A stretch of 64,000 nucleotides of DNA from positions 6,286,083-6,350,082 of the forward strand of contig JAJEKV010000073.1 of the NCBI GenBank assembly GCA_021234155.1, in the 5' to 3' direction. Below the pieces are notes generated by a model that saw only the letters and a list, made by a program, of their open reading frames with translations, made no database searches and had not been told where the DNA came from. Origin of the DNA: Isoetes taiwanensis. Taxonomy: Eukaryota > Streptophyta > Lycopodiopsida > Isoetales > Isoetaceae. The first letter of the stretch is position 1; each line of letters opens with the position of its first letter. The translations under genes were made by a program, and so were the position numbers. Below, piece after piece: positions 1 through 11,350 of this stretch.

Positions 1-3000
1 GCTTCCCATTTTATTGATAGGAGCCTATAGGGAAGAAGTGGCGCCAAGACACCGTGTCCCATGCACGGTGATCAGTCGCGGGATAGGCGGATGGCCGATG
101 CGATTCGGGCTGGATGGGGGATTTCCCTCTGGAGTGTCTGGCTGTAGACCATATGTTAGTAGGGGAGCATCCTGCGAGAATGGCGGATAAGCGGGAGGGC
201 TCTATGGATTTACTTCGCCAGGCGGGCGGGGTATGTGCGGTGCGTCGTATTTCTTTATAAAGCTTTCATAGGCGCTTAATGTCACTAACCATGGCTTTGT
301 TTCATATCTAACGGGTGCGCTTTCCCGATGTCGTTTGGCCAAAAGGTATCTGCACCTGACCCAGTTGCTAGACAATTTACTTTCGAAGAATATTTGAAAT
401 CACGGATGCAAGCGATCCGGATAGTCTTTACCGAGCAAACAAAATCAAGCGGTTTATTTAACATCTCTTCAAATCAGCATAGCGGGGATGGCTATGGCTA
501 TAACCTTGCCCCACAAGATGGGTTAGCTCACCAGTTGGTCTAATATCTGGGTGATACTGGAAGCTCAAAGCCACGATGCCACGGAGATGAATCTCTTGTA
601 AGTATCCAATATCTAGTATCCATGATGTGGGTGTGAGGCTCAAAGCAAAGGTGCCCGGAACCGTCTTGAGTGTTGTAGATTTGAGTTTTATAGAGTGACC
701 GGGAAGCTCAAAAGCGATATTACAGGGTGTATCCATGATGTGGGTGTGAGGCTCAAAGCAAAGGTGCGAGAACCGTCTTGAGTGTTAATGGTGGGTTTTA
801 TATAGGCGGACTTCTCTCTCGAGGAAGTTGTGAGATGCAGCAATCATTTATTATCGTGCTCACGGCTTTTCTGGGCTGGAAGGCAATAATGGCGATTGAA
901 AATCATTTGTGAGCTATAGAGACTTGCTCCACAATAAATTTACGACATAGTATTCAATCCCGATTATGATATATAGTATAAAGCAAGAGGGCAAGTAGCC
1001 ATAAACCATTAACAAAATTATTGTTATTCCATTAAGCTTGGCGGTCCTACGAATTACTAAAAAATGAATCTAGAGTGGAATTTTATTCAACAATGGGCGG
1101 GCGATTAGTACTAGCATATTGTTATTTGATTGTTGTTGGATTGATTCCGGCTCTACAATTCCATTTATTTATTGGCAGCATATGCAATTTACTAATGCTA
1201 TTTCCTCTGAATTTTTGCGGCAATAGGATTCACGGAAGAAACAACAAGTTCTAAAGAGGAGATGGTCGCATTTTTCTTCTATCATTTGAATATGTATGCT
1301 TGTATTGCTCCATAGACTTTTAGTTAGAGCTTTTATGCACCCTTTATTTTGCGGCATCATTAATAGTTTTTTCCTTATTTCAATGTAGGGCTTGGCATAG
1401 CGGCTGCCCTAAGCTTTCACGAGGGCTCCCAGGTCTAAGACTTCTCTAAATGGGGCTTTGGGAATATATTTTCACCTATACGCCCTTCTATAGCCACGGC
1501 CTTCTATCTTCACAAGCGAGAAGCCATTTGCCCATTTTTTCGCGTCAAAACCTTCATCTGAGGAGCTAGTTTATAAGTGTCATTGCATGTTTAATGCGTA
1601 TCTTTATCACGGTTTCAAGGTGAGTCAATGTTAGACACCGGTAACAATAAAAGAGGTGTTCTATAGACAAAGTTTGTTGGCTTTTGCCCAGAGGGATATA
1701 GGTAAATTTTCGAACAAAAATATTGATGTTGTACATGATTATTAGCAGGGATATACGCTCCATGATGTTTACATCACGTGTTCCTTTATGTATGTGTTTT
1801 GCTGATTCTCTTGAGCGTTGAAATCCAAAACACATATGATGTATATCATCTTGTCGATTCATTACATGAGGCAGAATAACCATGAGAGCCTTGGCGAAGG
1901 CATCATGTAAAGACTTTATGGATAGCATTCTATAGTTTTGCATTAATGTAAATTAGGTGGCTTCCTTGGGGCTTAACGCGCTCTAATATCTTGCAAAGTA
2001 TCTATTTCATTTGCTATTTTCATCAACTCTCATCCAAGTGTGATGTAATGTTTGTTTTGGCCCCAAAGGGCAAAATTTTAACCTATAACACAAACCATTT
2101 ACATTACGCCTTAAAATTAAATCCCCTTAAGCCCGCTGTTTTGGATTGCATATTCACGCGGGGGTGGCGTGGGAACAACGAGTACGTTAGATAGTCATAT
2201 TCACCCCTTATTCCTTAATCTACAAGTATACAAAGAGTTCTCGTTTGTGGGGTATGGATGTATAAATTTGTTATCTTGTCTAACAAGATTTGCAAAATAC
2301 TTATAAGATTTAAGGGCAATATATACTATATGGTGTTGATTTTATTCACGTGCCAAACATAATTACAGGGGCACAGTTTTCCAACAATAAATCTTGGACT
2401 GCAAATGGAATTTGGACACCGAGATCTAGGCTAACTCCACGGGGGAATGATACAATTAGGGCAAGATCAATGTTTCTTGCACAATCATTCCTATCAAATT
2501 CAGCTACCATCCATCAGAGTGGAAGACTTAGATGTCACAGTGATGATGTTTTTTACATAAAGCTGATCTTTGCTCCTCAAATTAGCTTCAAGATATCTAT
2601 TTGCGAATCTTTCCTTTTGGTCACAAAACTCGTGGATGGTTGAGAATCCCGTGTTTGCCACGAGGAGAAGCTCTTCAATTCAAGGCATTGATGTTTCAAT
2701 TACGGGACACCTTCAAGATTTTGTAGGCACAATATGAGAATTTGCATTGGATTCACAAAGTACCTTCTCTAGAATGGTTTTACCTTGGGATTCCTTTTGG
2801 ATGCAGCTCAATGATGACACATGCGGTTAGAATATTGCTCTAAGTTAAGAATTGCAATGGAAAGTCAATCCATTATCCTACATTTATTATGCTTATTGAA
2901 ATATAAGAAAGAAGCATTGCACATGGAGCCAACATTACTCGATTTCTAAGGCTGATAAGCCTCATTGAACCCTAGAAAAGAGATTTAGTTGATTCTCGGA

Positions 3001-3425
3001 CCCCAAATCCTTTACAGCCGGAGCCTTGTCGTCATCAGACCGGGGGTTCCTAATAATTCTTCAAAGCATGGCTCTCCTAATTACTTTCTGCTCACGCAAA
3101 TCAAAGGCCATACTGTTGTAAAAGTTTACAGTGTAGAAAGTATGAAATTGTTGTTCGTTAAGGCACCTCTACGCACATGGCAAGCCCTATCGCTTCGTTC
3201 CATTTGAAAGCAACCCGGCTTTAGCTGAATTTTGCGAGTTGTAAACTTCGCCAAGGTCGGAAGATCCCGATTTGCGTTGTTTAAATCGAGGAGATGAGGG
3301 CCCTCTAAAATTACAGCGGATGGAGTAAATCGATCCTAGGGTTTTCGTTCGTCTTCTCCCTTTTTGACTCTACATTTGGTGGAAGCCTTAGAACACAATA
3401 GAGACTGACCACGGCCTTGCGGTTA
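1..3425. other. No supportable gene
   Basis: Only short open frames are present on both strands, without recognisable domains, splice structure or coding bias that I can defend. The stretch around 3230-3370 looks like a plant 5' leader (pyrimidine-rich, 'ctagggttttcgttcgtcttctccc'-like) but no coding exon follows. I see nothing else beyond the small direct repeat listed separately. Confidence 0.5.
617..786. repeat. Short direct duplication, about 58 bp x2
   Basis: The block at 617-674 recurs at 729-786, with the shared text 'ccatgatgtgggtgtgag' followed by 'gctcaaagcaaaggtgc' in both copies. The second copy lacks a few bases at the GC-rich 'gcccgg' position. Local tandem-type duplication with no coding meaning visible. 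Confidence 0.8.
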
Positions 3426-3586
3426 GGTTGAAACATCCGGTCAGGAATGCAAGTGGCCCTTGCAGTTTACGAGGGAACAATAGGTTTTGGAGTAGTTGTT
3501 ATATCTGGTATATTCCGGTATATCATTAGGATATGCCAAAAACCCACGTAAGCAAGGGTTTGCCCCCTTAGGGGCAACCCAAAAAG
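3426..3586 (+). repeat. Dispersed repeat, copy 1 (partner 9908-10071)
   Basis: This block of about 160 bp matches 9908-10071 in the same orientation. It runs from 'ggttgaaac' through 'aggatatgccaaaaaccca' to 'ggcaacccaaaaag'. The two copies bracket the Helitron-like end and the gene-fragment cluster. They could be remnants of terminal direct repeats of an old element or two independent insertions of one repeat; no target duplication distinguishes these. Confidence 0.65.
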
Positions 3587-4095
3587 TATTTTACTTGAAC
3601 TTAGATTTTACCAAGGCTTTGAATAATGCATATGTGGAATTGGATTTATGGTTTCTAAATTAGACTTTGGACATAATTTTTCTGGTTTGGTTCCTTAGGC
3701 TATGGGACATGATTCTGATTTTGTGTGGATAAACTATTGGTTTCCACTACGTCGTTCTGCCTTTCTATGGCAAATATTTATATGGGCAGTATCATGCTAT
3801 AACAACAAGCTAACATTTTTTATGGATTTTGCACAATATTCACAATTTACCCTGGTTTTAAAACCACCGTATCCAGTATTTAAGATGTATTTAGAATGGG
3901 ATTATTCTTTTTTTTTCTTATTAGCGATGAACAAAAGCTTAAAGAATCCTCCTGATTTACTAGTAAACTTGTAAATGATACCATCTTTTCCCATGCTTCC
4001 CATTATTCATATGCTATATTTCATTTACAACGATTACAATAAGAAGCTACATAACAGTTGCATTGATTGTAATTTTGCCATTGGTTATAATGCAT

Positions 4096-4126
4096 ACTAG
4101 TAAACGGGTGCCCGGCGTTGCCGGGC
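4096..4126 (-). mobile_element. Helitron-type 3' terminus (minus strand)
   Basis: Read on the minus strand, a perfect GC-rich hairpin (GCCCGGC/GCCGGGC, loop AAC, 4110-4126) is followed nine bases later by CTAG and a host T, with host A on the other side of the junction. This is the canonical Helitron 3' end (hairpin then CTRR, insertion between A and T). The 5' end, which would lie at higher coordinates, was not located, so the element's extent is unknown. The gene fragments on the same strand at 8.2-9.0 kb are candidates for captured cargo. Confidence 0.6.
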
Positions 4127-7100
4127 TAACGTCTTGGCATGTGTTTTTACTTAGCCTTTAATATCCATATGTGCAATTTCGACAACATCGCATGTTGATG
4201 TTGGCAAGAATGTACGTTATTTGCTTTTGTAATTATTGTTGTTATTGCAATTGTCTAATCACAGTATCATCAATGTATTAACTTTGCGTTTATGGATTTC
4301 AATAAAAAAACAATGCTTTAGAAGGAATCTGGGGGGCAGTTAAATCTCCCTGCAAAGACAAAATTCTGAAAAGACAAATCCAAAACTTATGCTCAAAATG
4401 TCACCCTTTTAGAAGTAGTTAAGTACATTAACAAAAAATAGGTACATAAATGCAAAACACAAAATTTTGTCTTGGTTCATTGTTGTACTTTAATTCATGA
4501 TAGAATTCTAATTATGCATCTCGACATGGCACACATCACCAAAGGCCTAATTTTGTACTTTGTTGGATGCTCTTGTGCGTGCCCGGCATTGCCACACATA
4601 AATCATATGATAGCGAGGATCATCTGACATAAAGAAAACATCGAATATGTCATTCATAGATATTCTTAAATTGAGCTCAATGTCTATTGTAAAGAGCAAG
4701 AGATATGGCATGTTCCCTCCTAAGTTTGTTCTTATGTTGCATTTTGTCTAGTTGTCAAGTTTGTGGCTTTGTGTTTATGAAGTCATATGAGATGTAGATT
4801 ATACATCTCTATAGCAATTTTTCCATATGGGATTAGCAGATGGTTCTTATCTTCTTGTGGCGCCTGTTTCGTGAGCATTGCAATTGGAGATGATGTGAAT
4901 TATGTAAAGTTCAATAATGCATTTAATTATTTGCTGATGGACATTGGCTGGATTTGTTTGCTGATTCTCTTATTAGAAAGAAAGTGTTAGTAGTTACCAA
5001 ACATGCCAAACATGTATTTAGAATCTTGCCATAGTTTGACCCAAATTGGATTTTTCATTTTCAATGTCGAAACATAGTAATGACATCTTGTTGCATTAGT
5101 TGATAAAGCTTTACGTTACTTCTAAATCCTTACTTAAACAGAACAAACTCAATTGTAAACTAAGATCGTTGGTCTTGTCAGAAACATTGCTCCTCACGAA
5201 TGCATCCCAAAGCTTATCATCATGAGAATGTTCATAAAAAATAGGAAACAAACAATAGACTCTAAATGGATCATGGAATATTTTGAATCTCAAAACCTTG
5301 TTATTTGTTACCTGAGATCATGAGCAAAACAGAGGATGAGGACTGTGTGTCTGTCCCCTTGAAAGAGTCCAGTAGCAAGCACCTAATGCTTTGGCCTCCT
5401 AAGCATACTTTGTAAAAATGACACAGAACATGCACGTGGGCATAGTAAAGCACCATCATGACCATGCTGCTATCCAAGGGTGCAGTATGAGTTCCAAATT
5501 GATCTTTTTAAATGTGTATAACTCCTCTTTGCCTCAATTGCACAATTCCATCTAAGTGGTCTTTTTACAACATAGCAATCAATATATTTAAGTGCTCCAT
5601 CCGATATAATGATATATGCCTTCCTAGTGGCACCTTTAGAGATTCCACACCATCAATTGGATCTACCTGGATGCCTCCCGCAAAAAACCTCAATGATAAT
5701 GCCTAAGATGGCATCAAGATATTTGAAGTAGTAGAGCAGAAGTTAATTCCTTCTATCTCTATGCCAGAAATACTTTTAATCTTCAAAAGTATATATAAAT
5801 TCCCTGGTGCATGGTAACATCATGATTACTTTAACGCAAGGAAAAGAAATGAATTTAGGGCATAATACATAAACTACATCGTCATTGATTACTCCTGGAG
5901 GTATTTGCAGCTGTACTTTCTTCTGCATATGAGAAGAAAGATTATATGTAAGATCAATGAGAAAAAAGGAAATGCCAATTGGCTCACCGTCCGAGCTACT
6001 TTCTTCATCGCCATACGACATTTAAATGGAGCGTGCACCAGATAACATAATGTAGACGAAGCTTTTAGCATCAGAAGGAGGGTAGACTTTGCTCCTCTTC
6101 AACAATATAACAGAATATTTTTTTTTCTGAAGCTGCAAAATCAGGTGGCCCTTGATATTCGTAGCCCACTGCACAGATGGCCTACATATCGAACTTTGAC
6201 ATAGCCTTCACAATTTCCTGTAAAATAAAGCCAAGGGTACCTTACGACCTATCAAATTTGACAGAGAAGCCATTTGGATGCACCTCTGGAGCATCAGTTA
6301 CCTGCATGTAGCACGCAAATAGAAATCAAAACATGCTTTTCAGAAATCAAACAGGATTGTGCTATTTGAAAATTAACCCTTAGATGGATTTGGGATGACA
6401 AAATACAAATAAGTTTGAAAGACAAAATATAAAGCTACATATCCTAAGGAAAAACAATGGAAATGAGCAGTTCTAAAATGGTAGATTTGAACGACAAAAT
6501 AAGAAGCTACACATCATAACGAAATAAAATAATTAAAATAAATAGTTCTAAAATGGGGATGGAGGAGCTATAGCAGCAAATCAATTTCTCAATAGCATCC
6601 TTGTGACACAATTGTAGTAAAAAGCTACCTCACCATGTGTGGCCTCTCACAATGCACTTGGATATGTTAATGAAAACATCCTTAGAGTTACAAATGTTGG
6701 ACAAAACACGTGACAATCAAACATCTACAAATGGAGAGCAATTCTGTCTAGCCTTTTGTGCTCAAGAAATAGCTGTGGAACAGCCCCATCTCCAAGCCAG
6801 TAATCTATGCACAATTTGGTATGTACTGAGGCATAAAATGGCACATGGCATTTCTCTCTCCCTACCAGTGCCCGTCTAAACAGTGGCTCTACATAATGCA
6901 TAATAGCAATGATTCATCTATTAAGGAACCCTTTGCATCAACCATCTGCTGCTGAATATGCATTTACAAACCAAAAGATGTCGTATGCAAGTATTAGCTG
7001 CAATGATCATGGTTAATATAATATCGTTGATAACCAATAGAAACTTCTCAGACTAATTATAATTTTCACATAGAATTGAAGGTCGGTTGACCTAAACAAA

Positions 7101-8225
7101 TATCTCCTACACAGGACATTGGCAAAATGAGATAGAAATTCCAAATGCCAGCTCATCATGAGAATGTTCACAAAAAGTAAAAAAGAAACATGAGATTTAT
7201 CTCAAAACTCTGTTATTTGTTTTATCATTTAAATGGATAATAATGGCATCATAAGCTAAGCATAGGATCAACAGGAGGTACTTGGTACTATGCTCACACC
7301 TTGCAACTTGTTTGGAATTCAATATTGTGGCAGCTTTACCTAAGTAGCGTATGCATAAGGCCACTTAAGTAAATAGAAAAATAGAGAGGAATTTTTGCTA
7401 AGGAAACTTACAGTAGCTTGTTGAGAACATACCTTCTCTAGATTTAAGAACCTTCATGATCGCCCCGCTGCTTGCACTATCTCACACAAACCACCCAGCC
7501 AAAGAAGAGAACCACCAGGCAGCAGCAGCTCCCAACAAAAGCAATTTGCATGCACCTTATTGCAGCTACAAGAGATTTAAACAAGAGATAGGGTTCATAC
7601 AAATATATATAAGATACAATGTAACCCCATGTATAGTAGATATTATAATCTCAATTAACTGGAAGCTAATAAGATCTAGGTTAAACATGTCACTTGAATG
7701 CAATTTGAAAGTTATAATTAAGATCAAGGTTAATCCTAAGTCTTTGCATTTCACAAAACAATTCAAATGCTTTGTTGTGTCCACACACAACCTATATCCT
7801 AGAATCAAACTTTCTAAGAAATTTCATATTTGCGCAGTTGGCATACTTGTTGATCAACACATTTGGTACAATGTAATTCGATGCACAATGAGCTCTCAAT
7901 GTAGAAGCATGAAGCCTTTTTCCCTTTTCAAGAGCTCCCAATTTGCTACATGCATCTAGTGCGTTCCCTTTCTAAGGGCTCCCAATTTGCGACACCAAGT
8001 AGAGGCATGAAGCCTTTTTCCCTTTTCAAGGGACACGCATCCAATGCAGTGTAGCAGCATGTGCCTCTCTATGGACTCACAACGTATGCCTAGTGAAGAC
8101 TTATGCACTTATGCTGCCACCTTATGGACTTACAATTTTTTTTTGTATGCCTAGTAAAAAAGCTGTAAGTGCCTTTATGCACTAAAGCTGAGAGTATCCT
8201 TACATGGATATCACATCCTCCACGT
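4127..8225. other. Gene-poor stretch, possible captured fragments
   Basis: No complete gene. On the minus strand several short open pieces end at plausible splice sites, for example near 6300 (reading VTDAPEVHPNGFSVKFDR after an 'ag') and near 5780-6020, but I recognise no family. Segments around 5217-5350 and 7150-7300 resemble each other ('catcatgagaatgttca...'), suggesting an internal duplication. It lies on the body side of the Helitron-type terminus at 4.1 kb, so it may be Helitron interior. Confidence 0.35.
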
Positions 8226-8466
8226 GCAACCTACATTTTAAATACATGTCAATAAGCTTCTTGTGAAGATCAATCTCGGATTCATGTTCCTTGCTAATAA
8301 TACAGGCATATATGGGCTTTCATTGACATCTAGAACATCCATAAAGAACGCAGGTGATATTGGCATTGTTTGGATTGAATGCTTCATCATGCATTTTTTG
8401 GAAGAGTGCAATGGCATCACTACCCAGTATTTGCTGTGTACATGCAACAATCATACTATTCCATGA
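8226..8466 (-). pseudogene. PPR protein fragment
   Basis: Minus-strand translation gives SWNSMIVACTQ, then DAIALFQKMHDEAF, NPNNANITCVLYGCSRC and, after an in-frame stop, KLIDMYLKC. These are hallmark phrases of PLS-class pentatricopeptide repeat proteins (organelle RNA binding and editing factors). Only about two repeats remain and a stop interrupts them, so this is a gene scrap rather than a gene. It is on the same strand as the Helitron-type terminus at 4.1 kb and next to a transporter scrap, compatible with capture by that element but not proving it. Confidence 0.6.
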
Positions 8467-8679
8467 TAGCACAACATATTAACACATTACCAGACAGATC
8501 ATGACTACCAGAATGCTCTTTTAGCCTCTTCATTTTCTGCCACCAAGCAGTCGCTACTTTCAATCTTCATCAACTCCTTTGGTTGCTGCTTCAATTCAAT
8601 CTAGAATCTTTGTTGCCTGCTTTAAAAAGATTATCAGACATGTTAGGGATCAAAGTTATTAATGTTTTACTGGAAACAT

Positions 8680-8968
8680 AGGAGTTAGGCAGTCCCTCTT
8701 GTCGATTATCTGCATCCTCAGGAACCTCAACTGCAAGAAGATATCCTCCAAGTGTAACAATCATTACTTAAAAAGGTCCCGGTATACCTGGCATATCATG
8801 CACCAGAATGTAGTTAGTAAAGACCAATAAAATAGGAGTAAAAGCAAGGTATGGGACTGTCACAGAGAGGGGAGATACTTGAAGAGCTCGGTGATACATG
8901 AAACCAACTATGACCTTGATCACTTCTGTAACTATAAGAATTATTTCAAACTCAGCATCCATATGCAA
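8680..8968 (-). pseudogene. EamA/DMT-type transporter fragment
   Basis: The minus strand encodes a hydrophobic segment containing FEIILIVTEVIKVIVGF, VSPLSVTVPYLAFTP and ILLVFTNYILV, then after an in-frame TAA resumes in the same frame with VTLGGYLLAVEVPEDAD. The 'SPLSxTxPxLAFTP' signature and the later 'TLGGYLL' helix are what I would expect of an EamA (drug/metabolite transporter) membrane protein with ten or so helices; only about three are here. A GT donor-like sequence follows MP, so the TAA could lie in unspliced intron sequence instead. Family assignment is from motif memory and is tentative. Confidence 0.45.
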
Positions 8969-9907
8969 AAAAATGGATGTATTATTTCAGGTCTGGCCTG
9001 TAAAATAAAGCAGCATGGGAATGTAAGAGTACCTCCATTTGCATATGCTTCAAGGACATATGGGTAACTTTCAGATTTGAAGCTTGAGCTGCCTTTATGA
9101 AAATGTGAATAAAAAGCAAAAGACTCCCTTATGGACCAGAGCGATAAAAACATGGCTCAAAAATAAATCTAAAGCTCGCCATAACCAATGATTCAAAGCT
9201 TTTTTTTACCAACTCAGTGTTCCATCTTTAAGCAAATCACATAGGCATCTGATTCTGGTGTATGGCTCAATGAACAACCCTAACCCTAATATTGGCTCCC
9301 GCTAGTCCAGCTGAAGTGCATCAGCTCTTGAAAATGAAGTATTTTGAGGTGAATGAATGAATCTATATTTTTGTAACTCTGTAAATGCGATAAATCTAAT
9401 TTATGTCTTCACAAAGCTAACCCTTGGAAGTAAAAACGAAGTATTCAACAACTTGAGCAGAACACATACCAATAATCCCATCAATCCTGAAAGGAGGCTG
9501 CATGCCGAAAATGGAGTTATAGCACCATAGACATGATCCTTGTAATAGATACATGTTATCTTGAAGCAAACAGAGGGCCATAGTATAGTATATCCAGCAG
9601 CAACGTAGATTTAAGATGAGACATCATATATCATCTTATGTTAGCAAAGGCCACAACTGAAGAAATCAGACAGCATAATTGCCAAACGTGAATATTATAA
9701 GGGCATAAGAAAATCTAAGGCTAAAAACCATGGCACGCCAGAGTCTCCATAGTGATGGCATATGAAGAGACGGGATCACATTAAAGGAGACCGGAAGGAA
9801 AATAGCTCCCTGATGCAGAGGCCAACGATCTTGCCTTTGGCATGAAGACAGAGTCTTTGGGCGAGCAACATGGAGCACCCGCACTGGGAGCAGAGAAGCA
9901 GCCATCT

Positions 9908-10071
9908 GGTTGAAACCTGCGTGATGCAGAACGCAGGTGACCGCCAGTTTACAAGGAATAATAGATTTGGAGCAGTTACCAGCATATCCTAGGTATATTC
10001 TAGCATATACCTAGGATATGCCAAAAACCCACATAAGCAAGGGTTTGCCCCCCTAGAGGCAACCCAAAAAG
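9908..10071 (+). repeat. Dispersed repeat, copy 2 (partner 3426-3586)
   Basis: Direct-orientation partner of 3426-3586, ending in the same 'gcaacccaaaaag'. Copy 2 has an extra inverted motif (cctaggtatattctagcatatacctagg). The differences indicate an old duplication. Confidence 0.65.
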
Positions 10072-10472
10072 GCACTTGCCATGATAATTCACGCTATCTC
10101 AAACGACGAAAAAAAAACACAATGTTAATTTCACACACTCATCATTATTGCACATAATCATTCAAAATCGATGTTATAAATGAAAAAGGCACATGTCATG
10201 ATTATATTAATGATATTTGATATTATTTACATGTGGCTTAAAATGCGAACACGTGGTGGAATAGAATAGAATAGAATAGACAAGGGCATATGTCGATTGT
10301 CGAGATAGACTTCGTTTCAACAGTTGCCTATGAAAGATATATACATTATATGTGGCTTAGATTTCAAACATGTGGTGTAAAAGTAGCCTTTTATTAGTGA
10401 CATTTATCAACTATCCAAATGTTCGCAGCGAGGAGTCGGGAAAGAGAAATGTATGTTGGCGGCCACGATAAA
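10072..10472. other. AT-rich spacer with (aatag)n microsatellite
   Basis: No gene. A short pentanucleotide run of 'aatag' occurs at about 10258-10281. The repeated phrase 'acatgtggcttaaaatgcgaacacgtggt' / 'atatgtggcttagatttcaaacatgtggt' occurs twice (10228-10257 and 10350-10378), indicating a degraded local duplication. Confidence 0.5.
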
Positions 10473-10478
10473 GTACTA

Positions 10479-10567
10479 GGGAATCTACGCCCCGAGGGCA
10501 TTCCCCCAAAGAATTTCCGAGGCAGCGCCGCCAGCCGAGGCAGCGCACGAGCGGGGCATAGATTCCC
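10479..10567. repeat. Hairpin outside the left box of element 1
   Basis: The 16-nt arms GGGAATCTACGCCCCG (10479-10494) and its complement (10552-10567) pair with a single C/T difference. The loop includes 'ggcagcgccgccagccgagg', a phrase shared with the loop of the element 3 hairpin, and 'gggcattccccc', resembling the arms of hairpins 2 and 3. The following bases form a second, overlapping palindrome (CCCTTACG...CGTAAGGG) that reaches into the 25-bp box. Confidence 0.7.
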
Positions 10568-11350
10568 TTACGTAATCCACGTAAGGGTGGGATTACGAAC
10601 AAAGCAAATTTTTTTTCCCTTGCTTCATTCCGGCGACTCGCCGGTGTAGTGGCGCTGCTTCTTCTGATCGGTTCCGGTGAGGCACTGAGATAGGTAGATA
10701 GAATTTTGTTAAAAAAATTTCAAGTTCTTCAAGTTTCTTGAAACTTGTTGGAGTTTTTTGGAGTAGAGCACTTCCGAGCAGCTTCTGGCGACTTTCTTCT
10801 CGGTTTTTGTTTGGTGAGGATATGCTTCAAGAATTTGTTTATTTTGCTATTTTCTTTTAAATCTAACTTGTTCTTTCTGTTCTTTATTAGGTTTTTGGTT
10901 CTGGCATGTCATTAGAACACCTCTTGGCGAGAAACTAGTGTTCTTTATAATCTATTTTCCATGCAGTTACCTTTTCTTGATTCAGGCAACTCGACTTGTT
11001 CTGGCAGGTAAATTTTCGTCTTACAATCTTTGAGCAAGGTACATTACAAGCAGGTAATATTTAGTGTTATTTATTAAGTGATTTATCTATGGATTTGTTT
11101 ATGCCTGTATTATTTTTACAGATTTGACAGTCTGTTGTTGTGCTTGACTATAAGGAAGACATCTGTGGATAATTCTAGGGTGAGTAATCCTTCTGCATGT
11201 TAATTATTAGTTAAGTTTAGTGTCTTAAATTTGATTGTGTGTTAGTTTAGTATCTTAGTTCGGCTAGGGTAACTAATGTTCTTTTGTTTTTTATGTATGG
11301 TGCAGGTTATTTGTGCTGTAAACAACAGGTGTAAAGACTGACTTGTTGTT

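Noticed and set aside
4127-10400. A Helitron 5' end near 10.28 kb (minus-strand TCTATTCTATTC)
   Set aside because: It is preceded by G rather than the required A, and it is a microsatellite. I could not support any 5' boundary.
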